This document shows positions 1 to 11,999 of a stretch of DNA of 64,000 nt, in pieces. Under the pieces are notes generated by a model. It was not told the DNA's origin and did not search any database. It was given only the letters and a program-made list of their open reading frames with translations. Positions within the stretch are counted from its first letter, which is position 1, and every line of letters starts with the position of its first letter. This DNA comes from Climacium dendroides. Taxonomy: Eukaryota; Streptophyta; Bryopsida; Hypnales; Climaciaceae. The stretch spans positions 44,778,555-44,842,554 of the forward strand of contig OX467083.1 in NCBI GenBank assembly GCA_950106755.1, written 5' to 3'. A program made the translations under genes and the position numbers.

Positions 1-66
1 TTGACAAGATTAAACATGAGTAGAAATGCCAACTAAGAAGATCCCTTGGCACCAAATACGAGGTTG

Positions 67-206
67 TCATGGCCCTTGCACCTCCCTCTCAATTGATAGA
101 ACATTTATAATATGAATTGCCCATTGCCGTGCGAGTTGGGCCATTGCACACTCACAAAATTGATGAAGAACTGTTTCCTCTAACCAATAGGGGCATATTG
201 GGCCTC
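67..206 (-). pseudogene. LINE reverse-transcriptase zinc-knuckle (zf-RVT-like) remnant
   Basis: Read on the minus strand, this stretch gives an open frame containing ICPYWLEETVLHQFCECA followed by a Trp nine residues later and ending in a stop. The spacing Cys-x2-(Cys, here Trp)-x3-Glu-Thr-x2-His-x2-x-x-Cys-x9-Trp resembles the zf-RVT domain that follows the reverse transcriptase in plant non-LTR retrotransposons. Upstream on the same strand (to about 716) there are further short open stretches with stops between them, so this is a decayed element and not a working gene. The assignment rests on motif spacing only. Confidence 0.5.
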
Positions 207-1849
207 AAGTGTCAAAACTCCTTACATTTCAAGACCATGTGATTGTGTGATTACTTCTACCAATGGTTAATTGGATTGGTAACGATGGAGGTATCATTCA
301 ACATGGGGTGGGTAATATTTTGTTCAAAAGCAATATAATTTTTCAATGCATGAAATCGCTAATTTGCCACAAACTTTAAGAACAACGGATGGTTCTTTTT
401 TGGATGAATGAATACTCTCTTCAATGAATAATTTAGGTTTCATATGCCAATTTTGTCCATTTCATCCATTTATATAGATGTAAACAATTCCATCACTCCA
501 TCAAAGACTGTTTTTTTTGCACTGCCCCAAAATAAATGCAAATAGAATCTTTAATGCCATTTGCTTTTGGACACCAAGGAGACTCATGATTGCGTGATAG
601 GCAAAATAGTGTTGCTTGCACAAGTGCAACAAACAAGTAATCCATTCCACAAAACAATGTTTGGACTGAATGATCTTCTTCTCCATACCACTTGGCGATG
701 CTCGTAACCCAATCAAGACACTGAAGTCTAAAAGTGCTTGATGAAATGACCTTCTAAGAAAACCGAGAAAACAAAAATCACACCTATTTTTGCCAAAATC
801 TGATAATTTTTGGATGACTACCTTGGTGATAGGACCCTAACCTCCATGAACCTTGAAGGGGAATGAATTATCTTCACAAAAGAAGACGTGAGGGATGGCA
901 TTAAATGGGGCATCCCTTTTTGAACAAACCAATATTATAGAAATCTCACAGGGGCCCCCACTCACTAGTGTGGTCCTGGCCCTGGGAAATAATAAACCTA
1001 AAATAAACCTTAAAAAACTAAACTGAAATGTAAAGTAAGGAGTTGAGGCTCCCCACCAGCTTGAGTTGACAACTCTTTTTCCGTGTGCCTCCTCAAGCCC
1101 CCCCCCCCCCCAAGGGGAAATATTTGCACTACTCTTTGTCTTCTTAAACTATACTTTTTTTCACTAAAATTGAGTAGACCAATATTACAATTTTTTTTAC
1201 AATTATAGATTGCTTTAAAGTTTTGTATATTTTATTTTATTTTTCAAAGATGAAATAGCATGTCTTCTACATTTCCTAAAATTTAATGAAAATTTGAAAT
1301 TATTATGAATTTTTGAAGAATAAGTTCAAAAATTCATATCAAATGCAAAAAATGATTAAAAAAATCTGAAAATCTTACCATTTCTATATATTATAGTTTA
1401 GAATATCATGCTACGAAGTAAAATTCCATAACATTCTATAATTAAAACATTAGTAGACCTTGCAATTATAGGCTCAAATTTCAAACCTCAATAAGATATA
1501 TTGAGTTCTAAATTTCAAAATGGAGTATAAACTAGACTTAGTTAGCTTCATTCTTATAGTTGGAATCAATTTCATAAATATCATTTGATTTTTAAATTTT
1601 TTAATCAAGAACAAGGATATATGAGATGTCAAAATACACTAAAAGAACATCTTTTGTCAACCATCTTCTTAGCATTTTTTTATATGGAGAAGTCAAGAAT
1701 ACATCAATGAGGAAATTTCCATCACTATTCACTACAAACCCATTCAAAGAATGCTCAAGAAAAAATTGGACAAAATATCTCATGTGTTCATCCAAAAGTT
1801 TGTTTCTAACTCTACAAGAAACTTGTTTTTTCTTGTATTCAAATTTACT
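207..1849. other. AT-rich stretch without recognisable gene
   Basis: No gene is recognised here. The first 500 bases probably belong to the decayed LINE whose zinc-knuckle lies at 67-206. There is a run of C at about 1100-1113. The remainder is AT-rich and has only short frames, which I do not interpret as coding. Confidence 0.4.
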
Positions 1850-1985
1850 GATTTTAGATGACATCCAATGTAACAACTCCTATTTTTATGTCAACAATAA
1901 CATCCAATGAAACATCTTGATGTTATATTTGATGTTATTGTTGACATAAAAATAGGGGTTGTTACAATGGATGTCACCTAAAATC
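1850..1985. repeat. Near-perfect hairpin, 55-nt arms and 26-nt loop
   Basis: Bases 1850-1904 and 1931-1985 are inverse complements with about three mismatches, separated by a 26-base loop. Transcription of either strand would give a long, almost uninterrupted stem. It could be a small fold-back MITE or a young small-RNA precursor. There are no flanking target duplications that I can define. Confidence 0.8.
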
Positions 1986-3480
1986 CATCACCTAAAATAT
2001 GGGATTCTATTAGTGTAAAATCATCTAGAAGTCACTTGTGGCTTTGTACATGTTTATGGGTTAATTGTGTTGTCCTCTTTATTGGGCTCAAATTGTTGTT
2101 ATCTTTTTTCACTTCCTTTTAATGCATAAGCTCGCTCTTAATTTTTTTTAATTGCCCACCAATAATCACCACTAATTACAACTGAGCATGTTATTATTAT
2201 ATGATGGAATTTATTTTTATTGAGTCTTATTGGCAAATGAAATAGGGATGAAACACACATTAGTATGTGTTATTTGGACACTGTGTGAATAAGTTATGAA
2301 ATTTTAAAATACTAAATATAGGTTTGTTAATTAATTAACAACTTAATTTTAGGCTTTAGTATCTAGTTGGTGTACATCCTCAAAATTAATACCTTCATTT
2401 TAGACAAGAATCTAGTGATTTTTAGTGAGTGATTAATTTGAATGTATTTACCTAACTTGTAGAAAGAAAGAAAATACATGAATAAAAGATTAATCCATGA
2501 CACTTTTGAGGCATTGCCTCATCATCCTTGCATAAAAAATCCATGACATTCTTGTTTGATTGCATCTTGAATTGAAGAGTGAAAACTTTGCCAATATTTT
2601 CAAAAAAAATAGCCTAATTGCCACTCATGCATTTTAATTTAAGTATATATTTGAATTTTTCAATAAAACAATTTAGTACATGTAATATGAACAATGAACT
2701 AGGGCCTATTATAGAATGATGTGTGTGATTCCCATGGAAGTGCCTTTAGATTGTAAAACTATTTTGGAGGATTAATTTCTATAATGGAGTGAAAATGATC
2801 TTTCCATATGTTTAAAAAAAAATCTTTCCAATTTTTGACTATGAGAAATGAGAATAGCAAAAACTCATGATAAAAATTCATTTTTCAAATTAATTGTAAT
2901 TTTGTATCTACATTTGAATAAAAAGAAATGTCCATTCTTTTCCAAAAAAAGTAATAATACAAATATACTTTCTTTATTGTGTGCATATATAGAGCAAATG
3001 TCATTGGTTTCAAAACAATGTTTTAAACAACATTATTTCATATAAGGAGAATACAAATCTATTCAAACTAATTATATTACTTATAATTAGATAGCAAACA
3101 TTATTTTCTATATGTTTTGGAGTCAAATGAAGTTTTTGTAATGTTGAAAACTATCATACATTTGAATTTTTAGACACTTAATTAAACTCAAAGAGTGCAT
3201 TTATAGTATATTTTTGACATGCACGTGATCAAAGGATATTTAGAGAGGGGAAAAAAAATACAAATATTCAATTTGTTTTTATAAAATTTGAATATTTATA
3301 GGATTTTTGTAAGATATTATTTAAATTATTTTAAGGGGCTACTTTTGAAGTACAAATAGTCATTATCTATATATTTTAGAATTTATAAAACCCTATTTTT
3401 CCATTGTGGTTATTAACCCTTAAAGGTTTTTGACTATGTTTTCAACAAAAATGCTCCAAAATAGTACAAGTATAAAATTA
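1986..3480. other. AT-rich intergenic DNA, nothing recognised
   Basis: AT-rich sequence with many homopolymer A and T runs. A motif ttaacccttaaagg at 3413-3426 resembles the ends of the TTAA-flanked elements described elsewhere in the window, but no partner end was identified. No coding signal was recognised. Confidence 0.4.
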
Positions 3481-5190
3481 CACTACTAAAATCATATCTC
3501 CCTTTGTAATATCACAAATGCTACCATTAATACTAGGGGCTTCTGCTTGCTATGCTACGCATTCATTGTATCACATATTGGTGAAAATTTGATATATTTG
3601 AATAGAATGCATGATAATGATTTCAATAAGTCTTTAAAATAATTATCTTAAATATTTTGTAAAACTATTTTCAATCATGCATACATAGAAATCATATTTT
3701 CACACAATGTGATATTACAGAAATAGAGTAGCAATTTGCAATCACTTCTGTAATATCACTTTTTACAAAAGGTGATATTATAGAAATAATATAGTTGTTG
3801 CAATTGAGGTGATATTAAAGAGAATCCATAGGATGATATTATAGAGGTAGCAAATCCATTGCTTCTCTTGACTTTACACTTCTTTGCACTTCTATGATTT
3901 TGTGCTTTTGTGAGCTTTGAGCTTTCATGATTTCAATTTTCTATTGCTACTACCAAATGATTTTGAGAAATTTATTCAATTGAAGTGATTTTGGATTCCA
4001 CAACAATTAAATTGTTCACAAAGTTTTTGAGATTTATAAGTTTTTTTTTTCAATTCTTCAATTTGGGTTGCCATTTTTTGTAACAATTGAGTCAAATTTC
4101 TAATGCATTCTAATGTATGTGTATCTTTTTATAGTATTTACCATTGTATATGTTTCATTCATCATTCAATAAATTCCTGTTGTACATTTCAATATATGCT
4201 TACTTATAAAAAAATTATACAAAGATTTTAGTCATTTTTATTTTAAAGATTTATTGAAATTTTTGTTCTGCATTCTATCTAATACATAAAAATTCTTATA
4301 AAATTCTAATGATGAATATGTAGCATAGCAAGTGCCAACCGCTATCATACTACTAAAATCATAACTCCCTTTATAATATCACAAATGCTACCATTAATAC
4401 TAGGGGCTCATGTTTGTTATCTATGTATTCATTGTATCACATATTAGTAAAAATTTGATATATTTGAATAAAATGCATGATAATGATTTTGATAAGTCTT
4501 TAAAATAATTATTTTAATTATTTTATAAAAATATTTTCAATCATGTATACATAGAAATCATATTTTCACACAATGTGATATTATTGAAATAGAATAGCAG
4601 TTCACAATCACCTCTGTAATATCACTTTTTACAAAAGATGATATTATATAAATAATATAGTCGTTGCAATTGAAGTGATATGAAAGAGGATTGATATGGT
4701 GATATTATAAAGGTAGCAATTCCATTGCTTTTCATGGCTTTATACTTTTTTTGCATTTCTATGATTTTGCGCTTTTGTGTGCTTTAAGCTTCTAATTTCA
4801 ATTTCCTATTGCTACTACCAAATGGTTTGAGAAATTTATTAGATTGAACTGATTTTGGATTCCACAACAATTAAGTTGTTTACGAAGCTTTTGAGATTTA
4901 CAAGTTTTTCCTTTAAATTCTTCTATTTGGGATGCCATTGTTTGTAACAATCGAGTCAAATTTCTAATGCATTCTAATGTATGTGTATCTTTTACCGTAT
5001 TCATCATTGCATGTATTTTATTTATCATTCATTAAATTTCTATTGTTTATTTTAGTATATGCTTATTTATTAAAAAAATTATATGAAGATTTTAGTAATT
5101 TTTATTTGAAGATTTATTGAAATTCTTGCTCTACATTCTATCTAATACATAAAAATTCTAATGAAATTCTAATGAAATTCTAATGTATTC
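3481..5190. repeat. Tandem direct duplication, two units of about 0.85 kb
   Basis: Unit 1 (about 3481-4347) and unit 2 (about 4348-5190) are collinear. Both begin with a cactactaaaatcat-like sequence, share atcacaaatgctaccattaa, contain repeated gatattat motifs, and end near ccaaccgct. Within unit 1 a perfect inverted 13-mer, cttgctatgctac at 3546-3558 and its complement at 4320-4332, brackets most of the unit. Unit 2 has lost part of this bracket. No convincing coding content; a frame at 4798-5028 on the minus strand lies within the repeat and is not recognised. Confidence 0.85.
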
Positions 5191-5199
5191 CAACCGCTA

Positions 5200-6068
5200 G
5201 TTTTAGAAAAAAAACAACATTTTTGAACACATATAATCATAGGATCCTTTAGTAAATTGATTTGAGAAGATGTGGAAAAAACCCTCAAAAATTTCCAATG
5301 TGTAGATTGCAAAATATGAGCGTTTGAAGTAACAAAAATCTATTTTTTGGCCCTAAAAAAAATTGGGCAATTGCACTTTACAAGGTCAAATCATTATAAA
5401 AAATGTCCAAAATGGTTGTAATTCTTTGTATTCAATCTTCATGGCAAGTTGAATATATGCTTTAAAAATTTTAGATCATTTGGAATTGTATAATATATAG
5501 GAAAAAAATAGTAAGTAGAAAGAAGTAGAGAATGATTCAAAATACTAAATTATCAACAATTTATTTATGGAATTGAAAAATGCCAATTTCAATAGTTTTA
5601 ATGTTATAATAAACAATCTACACCTAATATTTTTATTCTTTTTCAAAAATATTGAAATTTGAGTTAAATAATAGACTTCATAGTTTATCTTAGATTAGAG
5701 ATTCCATAACTATCCACAAACTACTTGCAACTAAAACTCATAACTTTCATCTCATTAATCAAAATGGAATGACTAAAATCTTTCCACGTAAATGTAAATC
5801 CAGAAAAATCAATTTCTATTTTTTATTTCTTAAGAAAATAGTATTTAAAGACTTTTTGAGCTGCCCAAAGATCAATGAAAACTACATATCTTAGATTAAT
5901 AATTTTGTAACCATGTCGTCAAAAGTCATGAAAATTGTTGGACTTTAAAGTTACTCCTCAAAAATATTTTGTTTGAAAATTTCAAAGAAAAAAATAAAAC
6001 TTCATTTGTAGTGAGCTACCTAAAATTGCTATGTTGCCAAAAAACACAGTTGGTCCTTTAGAGGTTAA
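5200..6068 (+). mobile_element. TTAA-type element, subfamily 1, copy with one clear end
   Basis: This segment is collinear with 21202-22136 in reverse complement, and its right part with 25163-25486 in direct orientation. Its right end is ggtcctttagaggttaa (6052-6068), matching the shared end motif of the family. The left end is unclear and may be truncated at the neighbouring tandem duplication. It has no coding capacity, so it would be non-autonomous. Confidence 0.65.
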
Positions 6069-6161
6069 GACTTTTACATAGTGCATTCCTTGGAGGTTCA
6101 CATTAGTTTTTTAGTTTTTTTTTTTTTTTTTTTCAAGGCTAATCCATGTATTCAAAAAATG

Positions 6162-7062
6162 TTAACTCCTAAAATTCTTTGATATTTAGAGGCCCAAATT
6201 TGCTTTAGAATACTCGTCCCTAAAGCAAGGCTAAAATTTGAATCTTTATTTATTTTTTAACAAATTCAATTTGAGGATCCTTTAATTAGCTTGTTAATTT
6301 AGGTACATCCTTCCAAAGTTTTAGACTAAATGTCTTCATTGATTGCAAATTCAATGTGCCTAAACTTCAAAATGTAGCAATTCCAAAAGGTAAAGTTTTG
6401 TCTTTTAAACATTTTTCAAAACAAATATGTATGTCCCATAACTTGTGCATTTTATTCAATATGTTGGAAAATGGTTTTAGAATATATGTAAAAAAATGGT
6501 TTTAGAGTATATGTAAAAAAATTTAAATAATTTTTTAATATTCATCTTTGAGAAAATTATAAACTAGGAGATACCGTAGTATTGAATGAAAAAAACAAAC
6601 TAAATCACTAATCACTTTTACAAGAAATTGAGAATTTTTAATCTTAATGTTATTGAATGTTTTAGTACAACATTGGTATCCTTTATGTTTTTTTAATTCA
6701 AATTTTTTAAAATTGAGTTAAAAAACAACTTAATATATTTCACTTGAAAAATAAAATTCTTCATAACTTTCACTTCATAATTCATAATTAAATGGTTCAA
6801 AGGTTTTGGTGTAAATATCAATCTATACAATCCAATAAAACATATTAATCTTTTTAGAATACATTTTTAGTTGCTTGGTTCAAAAAAAAATTTAACCTTT
6901 GCAATATTTATTGGAATGTCATTGAACAAAACTTCACTTGCAAATTATGATAATTAGTATCCATCCTAAAAAATTTATGCAAAAATTCCAAATATTTAAG
7001 TCAATAGAGTTTGCTTAAGTTTTCAAAAATCCAAGTGGTTTCCTTTGTCCTTTATGGGTTAA
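6162..7062 (+). mobile_element. TTAA-type element, subfamily 3
   Basis: The left end starts ttaactcctaaa at 6162 and the right end finishes tcctttatgggttaa at 7062. Interior sequence such as attgcaa.ttcaatgt.cctaaacttcaaaat is collinear with 38888-39971. The element is about 0.9 kb and non-coding. The transposon class is inferred only from the ends and the repetition. Confidence 0.6.
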
Positions 7063-8014
7063 AATCCCATAGACACTAGTACCTATACATTAGAGAAAAA
7101 AACAAGCTCTTCAAAGGGCTACTCTAGAAGTAGCTAAGGGATCCTTGATTTGATTTAATACAAGATTAGATTGAAGTAATCTTCTATAACTATATACAAA
7201 AAAACACTGACAATCATGATTGAAGACACGCAAGTGGTACTTACTATTGGAGGATAGAACTTAGTGTACAAGATGTCAAGTTAGACATTAAGTTATGTCA
7301 ATTTTCTAACACAAAGACATTATAATACTAAAAAAAAGGATAATTTATTTAAGTTACCTTTGAATGTTTATACAAAATGACAACAAGAATAAGTTTGAGA
7401 TTGTGTACTTTTGCAAGGCTCCCACCCCCCCAAACAAGAAATTGGTTTGTCAAACCTTGATGGCATTCTAGAGAGCTTGTTTATCTCTAATGGGTAGAAC
7501 AATTCAATGCCATCAATCACCTAGTTCTGACAATTTGACATCTATTAAACCTCCTATTTGCACCACTCACCCACCATTACCACAATCTTAGCAAATCCTT
7601 AAGGTAGGAGGTTTTTAAAATGCTCAAACTCTAAAATCACCCACCTCCTTAAATATATACTATTTGTACAATTGCACTTGTTGCTTTTTCATTGTACCAA
7701 CAATGTACAAATAGTGTACATTTGAGGAAGTGGGCGATTTTAGAGCCCCATGCCATTTCAACTTCAAAAATTAATAACTAATTCCAAAAGCCCCCGAAAA
7801 TATGAAACAACTTGGATTAGATGCCAATTCTATTTGTCTTTCAAAAAAAATTTATTGAAAAAAATTTCAAGAAGTTTCACCTCTCCAAATCTTAAATGGG
7901 CGCTTTATGGACCTCCTACCTTAACATCATGACAATGCATTTGGAGAGGGGACATGTTAGTGTGTGGTTTAGCATGTGTATACCCACACCATATATAACT
8001 TACCGGTTTAGTCC
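7063..8014. other. Intergenic DNA, no gene recognised
   Basis: Mixed AT-rich sequence. There is a weak inverted similarity between about 7610-7670 and 7690-7745 (aaaatgctcaaactctaaaatcac-like against gtgggcgattttagag-like), which suggests a small degenerate fold-back. Nothing else was recognised. Confidence 0.3.
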
Positions 8015-8120
8015 CAATGTTTGAAAAATCACAAAGAAACTCATTTCTTGTTAGAATGTCTTTGATTCAATGTTTGAAAAATCACAAAGAAACTCATTTC
8101 TTGTTGGAATGTCTTTGATT
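8015..8120. repeat. 53-bp tandem duplication
   Basis: Two adjacent 53-base units start with caatgtttgaaaaatcac at 8015 and 8068 and differ at one position seen by eye. A recent local duplication. Confidence 0.9.
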
Positions 8121-8197
8121 CTATTAATCTACTTGCAAATGGCTTCTCTCAAACTTTTCAAAATAGGTGAGTTCACAAATAGCTTCTCCAAGATACC

Positions 8198-8396
8198 TAC
8201 ACAAAATAGTAAAATTAGGTTGCCTTAACAATTAGGTTGCCTCACTCAAGAAAGTTACCTCATGACACACCACCTGTCCAGATGGAGGCACAAACAATTC
8301 TTTAAACCCGAGTGCCCCAACCAATGCAACACATGGTTCCTACATTACTGCATCTTTCTACAGTAAAAGTACATATTTATATCGTAAATTAGTAAT
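8198..8396 (-). mobile_element. MITE of the same family as 42536-42788
   Basis: In reverse complement this is collinear with the element at 42536-42788. Both contain a ctgtagaa.gatgca start, the gggtttaaagaatt core, gtcatgaggtaactttc, and the doubled ggcaacctaatt near one end. The left terminus here (ctacacaaaatag...) is a diverged version of the CACTAAATAG terminus of the other copy. The right terminus is degraded, so the boundary near 8396 is approximate. Non-coding. Confidence 0.8.
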
Positions 8397-8717
8397 AGCA
8401 AGTTTCCCTGAAGAGCAAAACGTAGAATTGAGTGGACGTACATGCACAGGCAAATATGATACTCACAATCCAAAATATCAAAACACGAGGCTCGCTTGTG
8501 TTGCTCCCCAGGCCGCCTGCGGCTGGGGTTTCTGTTCTCTTTTTCTTGCAGTAAAGGTACTCTTTGCTTGTGTCAAAAAAACAAAACAAAACACGAGGCT
8601 CATATGGAATACAAATTCGTCATCGTACCACTCCAGTTTTGTACTCAGTCAGAACCACTTTACCAGTACAACCCTTGAATACCTATTCCAATTAAAGCTA
8701 AAAATAATGAGAAACAT

Positions 8718-9110
8718 TTAATTAAATTTTTAAATTTTTTTAACAAATGGAAGAACCATTGCATTAAAAGAAGTCACCAACACAAAAAACAGCCAAGCCC
8801 AAGGCTGGACAATGAAGAGAAACGAGCACAGACAAGAAGGAAAAAACAAAAAGAACTACAGAAACGAGCTAGAAGGTGGAGGACTCTTGGTCAAACTAAC
8901 ATAGTTCCCATTCCTACAAGCTAAGGTTGGAGAGAGGGTCCAAATGCTATCAAATTTCTGCTAGATAGTATGTGCTTGTTGAGGATGATGTCTAGCAGCT
9001 AGTTACGCCTTTAATTGTGCTGCACTTCCAGAATCTAACAAATCCTCCCATAAGGTGTTCTGAGCAAAATCTATAGGCCACCTATGTTGATTGAACTATG
9101 TAAACATTCG
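8718..9110 (-). mobile_element. 5'-truncated LINE 3' end (ORF2 C-terminus and tail)
   Basis: The minus strand encodes a broken C-terminal frame: NQHRWPIDFAQNTLWEDLLD, then stops, then FDSIWTLSP and SLTKSPPP. This is followed by a gctttttttgt-like 3' UTR and an A/T-rich tail at about 8718-8745. The pattern matches the last coding part of plant non-LTR retrotransposons, where 5' truncation is the rule. At least two in-frame stops show it is dead. It is on the same strand as the zinc-knuckle remnant at 67-206, but the two need not be one insertion. Confidence 0.55.
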
Positions 9111-10684
9111 TAAGATTACGATTAGCGGAGCATGATTAAGTTGACCACGCTAATAATGACATGAGTTGCACACATAAACAGGGTCAACCAACCTAATTAG
9201 ATCCTTCAATTAAGTGGAATAATGGTAAATAATGCAACCTTGTACAGTTCAAGAGTCGAGTATACACAGGAGGTGGGCATATACGCTGCACAAGCACATG
9301 ATTGTCCATAGAAACAGGGTCACCGCAAAGCACTGCACTTGGCATCAGGGAAACTTCAATAGACGGAGTCACTCTGAGACGCGGGCATAACGTCGAAATT
9401 TGCCCGGAAAATTTGCAGGAAATTCAGTTTCCGGCCTGCAACCAGGGAATAAAGACTTCTCACTTGAATGCACGAGACAGTAAGATAAGTACAGTACGTT
9501 TTTTCTCGAGCTAGCTACTGTAGGACATGCAATGTAACCGTATGTTGCCCCTCTGGCAATGCAAATTGCAACCGCGGGCAGTAAAGATTAAAAATTCGAA
9601 AGACCCGGAGAAAACTAAATAGCCAGATAGTCCACTGGTTGACCTCAGTTCCAGGAATACGGTACTCGTATTATCCGCGTTGACGGCGACTTTGACCTTT
9701 ACGAATCCCTCTATACTAAGCTTCAAGAATCCCTGAATACATGTCTCGGTGTCACCCTCCTTTGTTTATGTGTAATTATTGCACGATTCGCGCTACTTTA
9801 GCTATGGACAATAATAAATTTTACTAATGAATTTCACCGTGGTCCTTTCTCCTTTCCGGAAATACTAGCTCCACATGCACTTTCTGCAAAACATCGAATC
9901 ACAAACATATAAAATACGTACTGTAGACGAACCTAGCTATCCTTTTTGTTTATTTAAGTTGCTTGGAATCTGCAACATGTACCTCGCTCTTTGGCTAGCC
10001 GATAGCAAGCGTGCACGTTATGAGGATTCACCTGCAAGCACTTTCGAGTGCCGAAGCAGACATGAAGACAAACACCAGGTGTCCAGGTGGACTTTTGTTG
10101 TGTGCAGATTCAGAAGCAACCTTGGGGAGTGTAGAACGTCAGGGGGAGATGAGGAGATCATGACCTCAGCAACAAAATCGAGCACGAAGATTCCCTGATG
10201 AGTGTCCGATACAGCTGCTTGCCTACCTTTCTAATTATTTAATAATTTGAATTGTCGTAAAAGTTAAACTGAAGATTTTCATTTCATTAACTTACAACAA
10301 GGATATCATGTCGTCCTATACACATCCGATGGTCAAGCGAGACTGTCAGCAGAATGAATTTAAAAGTTCAATTTCAGATTAATTTCAATTGTTACACACT
10401 CATCGAAGTGCGGACTTGAGTCATCGAGTGTATCATCAGTGAAATGAGCACGTGAGAGATGGCTCAAGCTTGGCGAGCTAGGCTGGCGAGCTATTGTACA
10501 AGCTAATCGTGTGCTTGACTCCTGTATTCGTGTCTGAGTGAGTCTGGGATTTATACATATATATGAGCTCCTAGCTGAGTGGATCAGGCAAGAAGTGAAA
10601 ACAGGAATCAAAGGTAACCGAGACTGTAGAGGCAATAGAGCCCGCTGGCTGTCGAGACTGACGCATCCCCCGCACAGGATCTAG
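9111..10684. other. Higher-GC intergenic island upstream of laccase 1
   Basis: Base composition shifts from AT-rich to mixed at about 9.2 kb. Several short open frames occur on both strands (for example 9302-9514 and 9875-10198 plus, 10360-10635 minus), but none resembles a known protein and none has clear splice partners. I see no counterpart of this stretch upstream of laccase 2, so it lies outside the duplicated block. Confidence 0.4.
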
Positions 10685-11999
10685 AAAAAAGGAATTAAAT
10701 ACGTGTCAAAGGCGTTGAAAATCCCAACTTACTCTGTGTTGCCAGAAACAGAAGCAACCCTCTAGTTGCAGCGCAAATCCATGATACTAATAAAATGGTA
10801 TCCCTGTCTGTATTTAGCGCGTGGGGAGGGAATTAGTTTGGCTAGCTGTAGGACCTACTATCAACGAATATTCGAGCTGAAGCACCCCTTGTTTTTTGTA
10901 ACCCCGGAGACTTGGGCTCAAAGGAATCGGCGTTTGAAGCAATTGTTGATCCACTTGTGTAAGTTAGCATCCTTAATAATTAAAATATATGTAATCGCGC
11001 CTATTTCCGTGTTGACTTCGGGTATAAGTTTGCGCGGGCACTCTGTCACTAACAGGCCAGCTCGCCACCGATCGAGACTTCACTGGAGCCCAAGTATAGC
11101 ATTGACACTCTGGACAGGCCTAGTGCAGGTGGACTACTTAGTGGGGATACATATATCACCACTTCTTAGCAAGGCTTTGCAACATCGTCCTCGACGTAGG
11201 AGCTTGCTTTCACAGTGCAGCTTCTACTGACAGGACTTGGGGTCAGCGCCTGTGGGTACAATCATTCAAAGTTACTTGGCAGTGATTAGATTTGCATCAC
11301 TAGTGGACGTCGCCGCTGGTTCAGCTCCCTGTCGTTCTTGCCGCAGCTTCTGTTCCGATCATTTCGAGCCTCAAAACTTTGAAAACATACTTGAAAATTT
11401 AGGTAAAGGATTTCGCAGTTGATCAGATATTAATCGTATGTATAGCTTTGATCTTTCTTCAGCTGGCTGTATGATCCTGTTTTCGTTTCTGTGATACTTA
11501 CCGGTGAGAAATGAGGTCGGTGTGTACAGGCTCCGAATCAATTAAGCAAGTACTGGATCTATGACATTACGAATCGATTGTTTGGTTGACATTAACGATT
11601 GGTAGAATTGACCATGTTACAGAAAAAAACAAAAAAACAGGTCGCATTATTCGACCACTTTCACCATCTGCCGACACTCCGACAGTCGACGAGAAGGGTC
11701 GCGAACACAACACTAGCAGCTCGTGAGTTTTTCTGATCCAGCACTTTTCATTTGGCAAATTTTTTATCTATTAGTTAGCTTCTTAAGATATTGATACGTC
11801 GGAGGGATTAGTGTAGGTGCTTGATTTGAAACTATTCGTCTAGGTAGTTTAAGCACTTTATATTTCAACCACCAGTTTTCAGTTACAGAAGTCTGAATGG
11901 CCGTTTTCTATTCAGGTCTGATCATTTCTCATGATCCAGTCGACGTACATTGGTTAGTATCCGCATACGTTTATTTCTGATCTTCAGTTATATTCGAAG
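10685..11999 (+). promoter_or_regulatory. Duplicated upstream region of laccase 1
   Basis: This 1.3 kb aligns collinearly with 30023-31329. Shared blocks include tcaaaggcgttgaaa, ggcatcggcgtttg-like, cactggagcccaag, a catcgtcctcgacgtag-like block, and acaatcattcaaagttactt, each in the same order. The last block just before the start codon (ctcatgatc.agtcgacgtacatt, then the cagttata... leader) is also conserved. The region therefore probably holds the promoter and 5' leader. A TATA-like tttatatttc lies at about 11858-11867, but I cannot fix the transcription start. Open frames inside it (such as 10766-11230) are not preserved in the duplicate and are unlikely to be genes. Confidence 0.7.

Noticed and set aside
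10766..11230. 154-residue frame upstream of laccase 1 as a gene
   Set aside because: It lies in the duplicated promoter block, is not preserved in the copy upstream of laccase 2, and matches no known protein.
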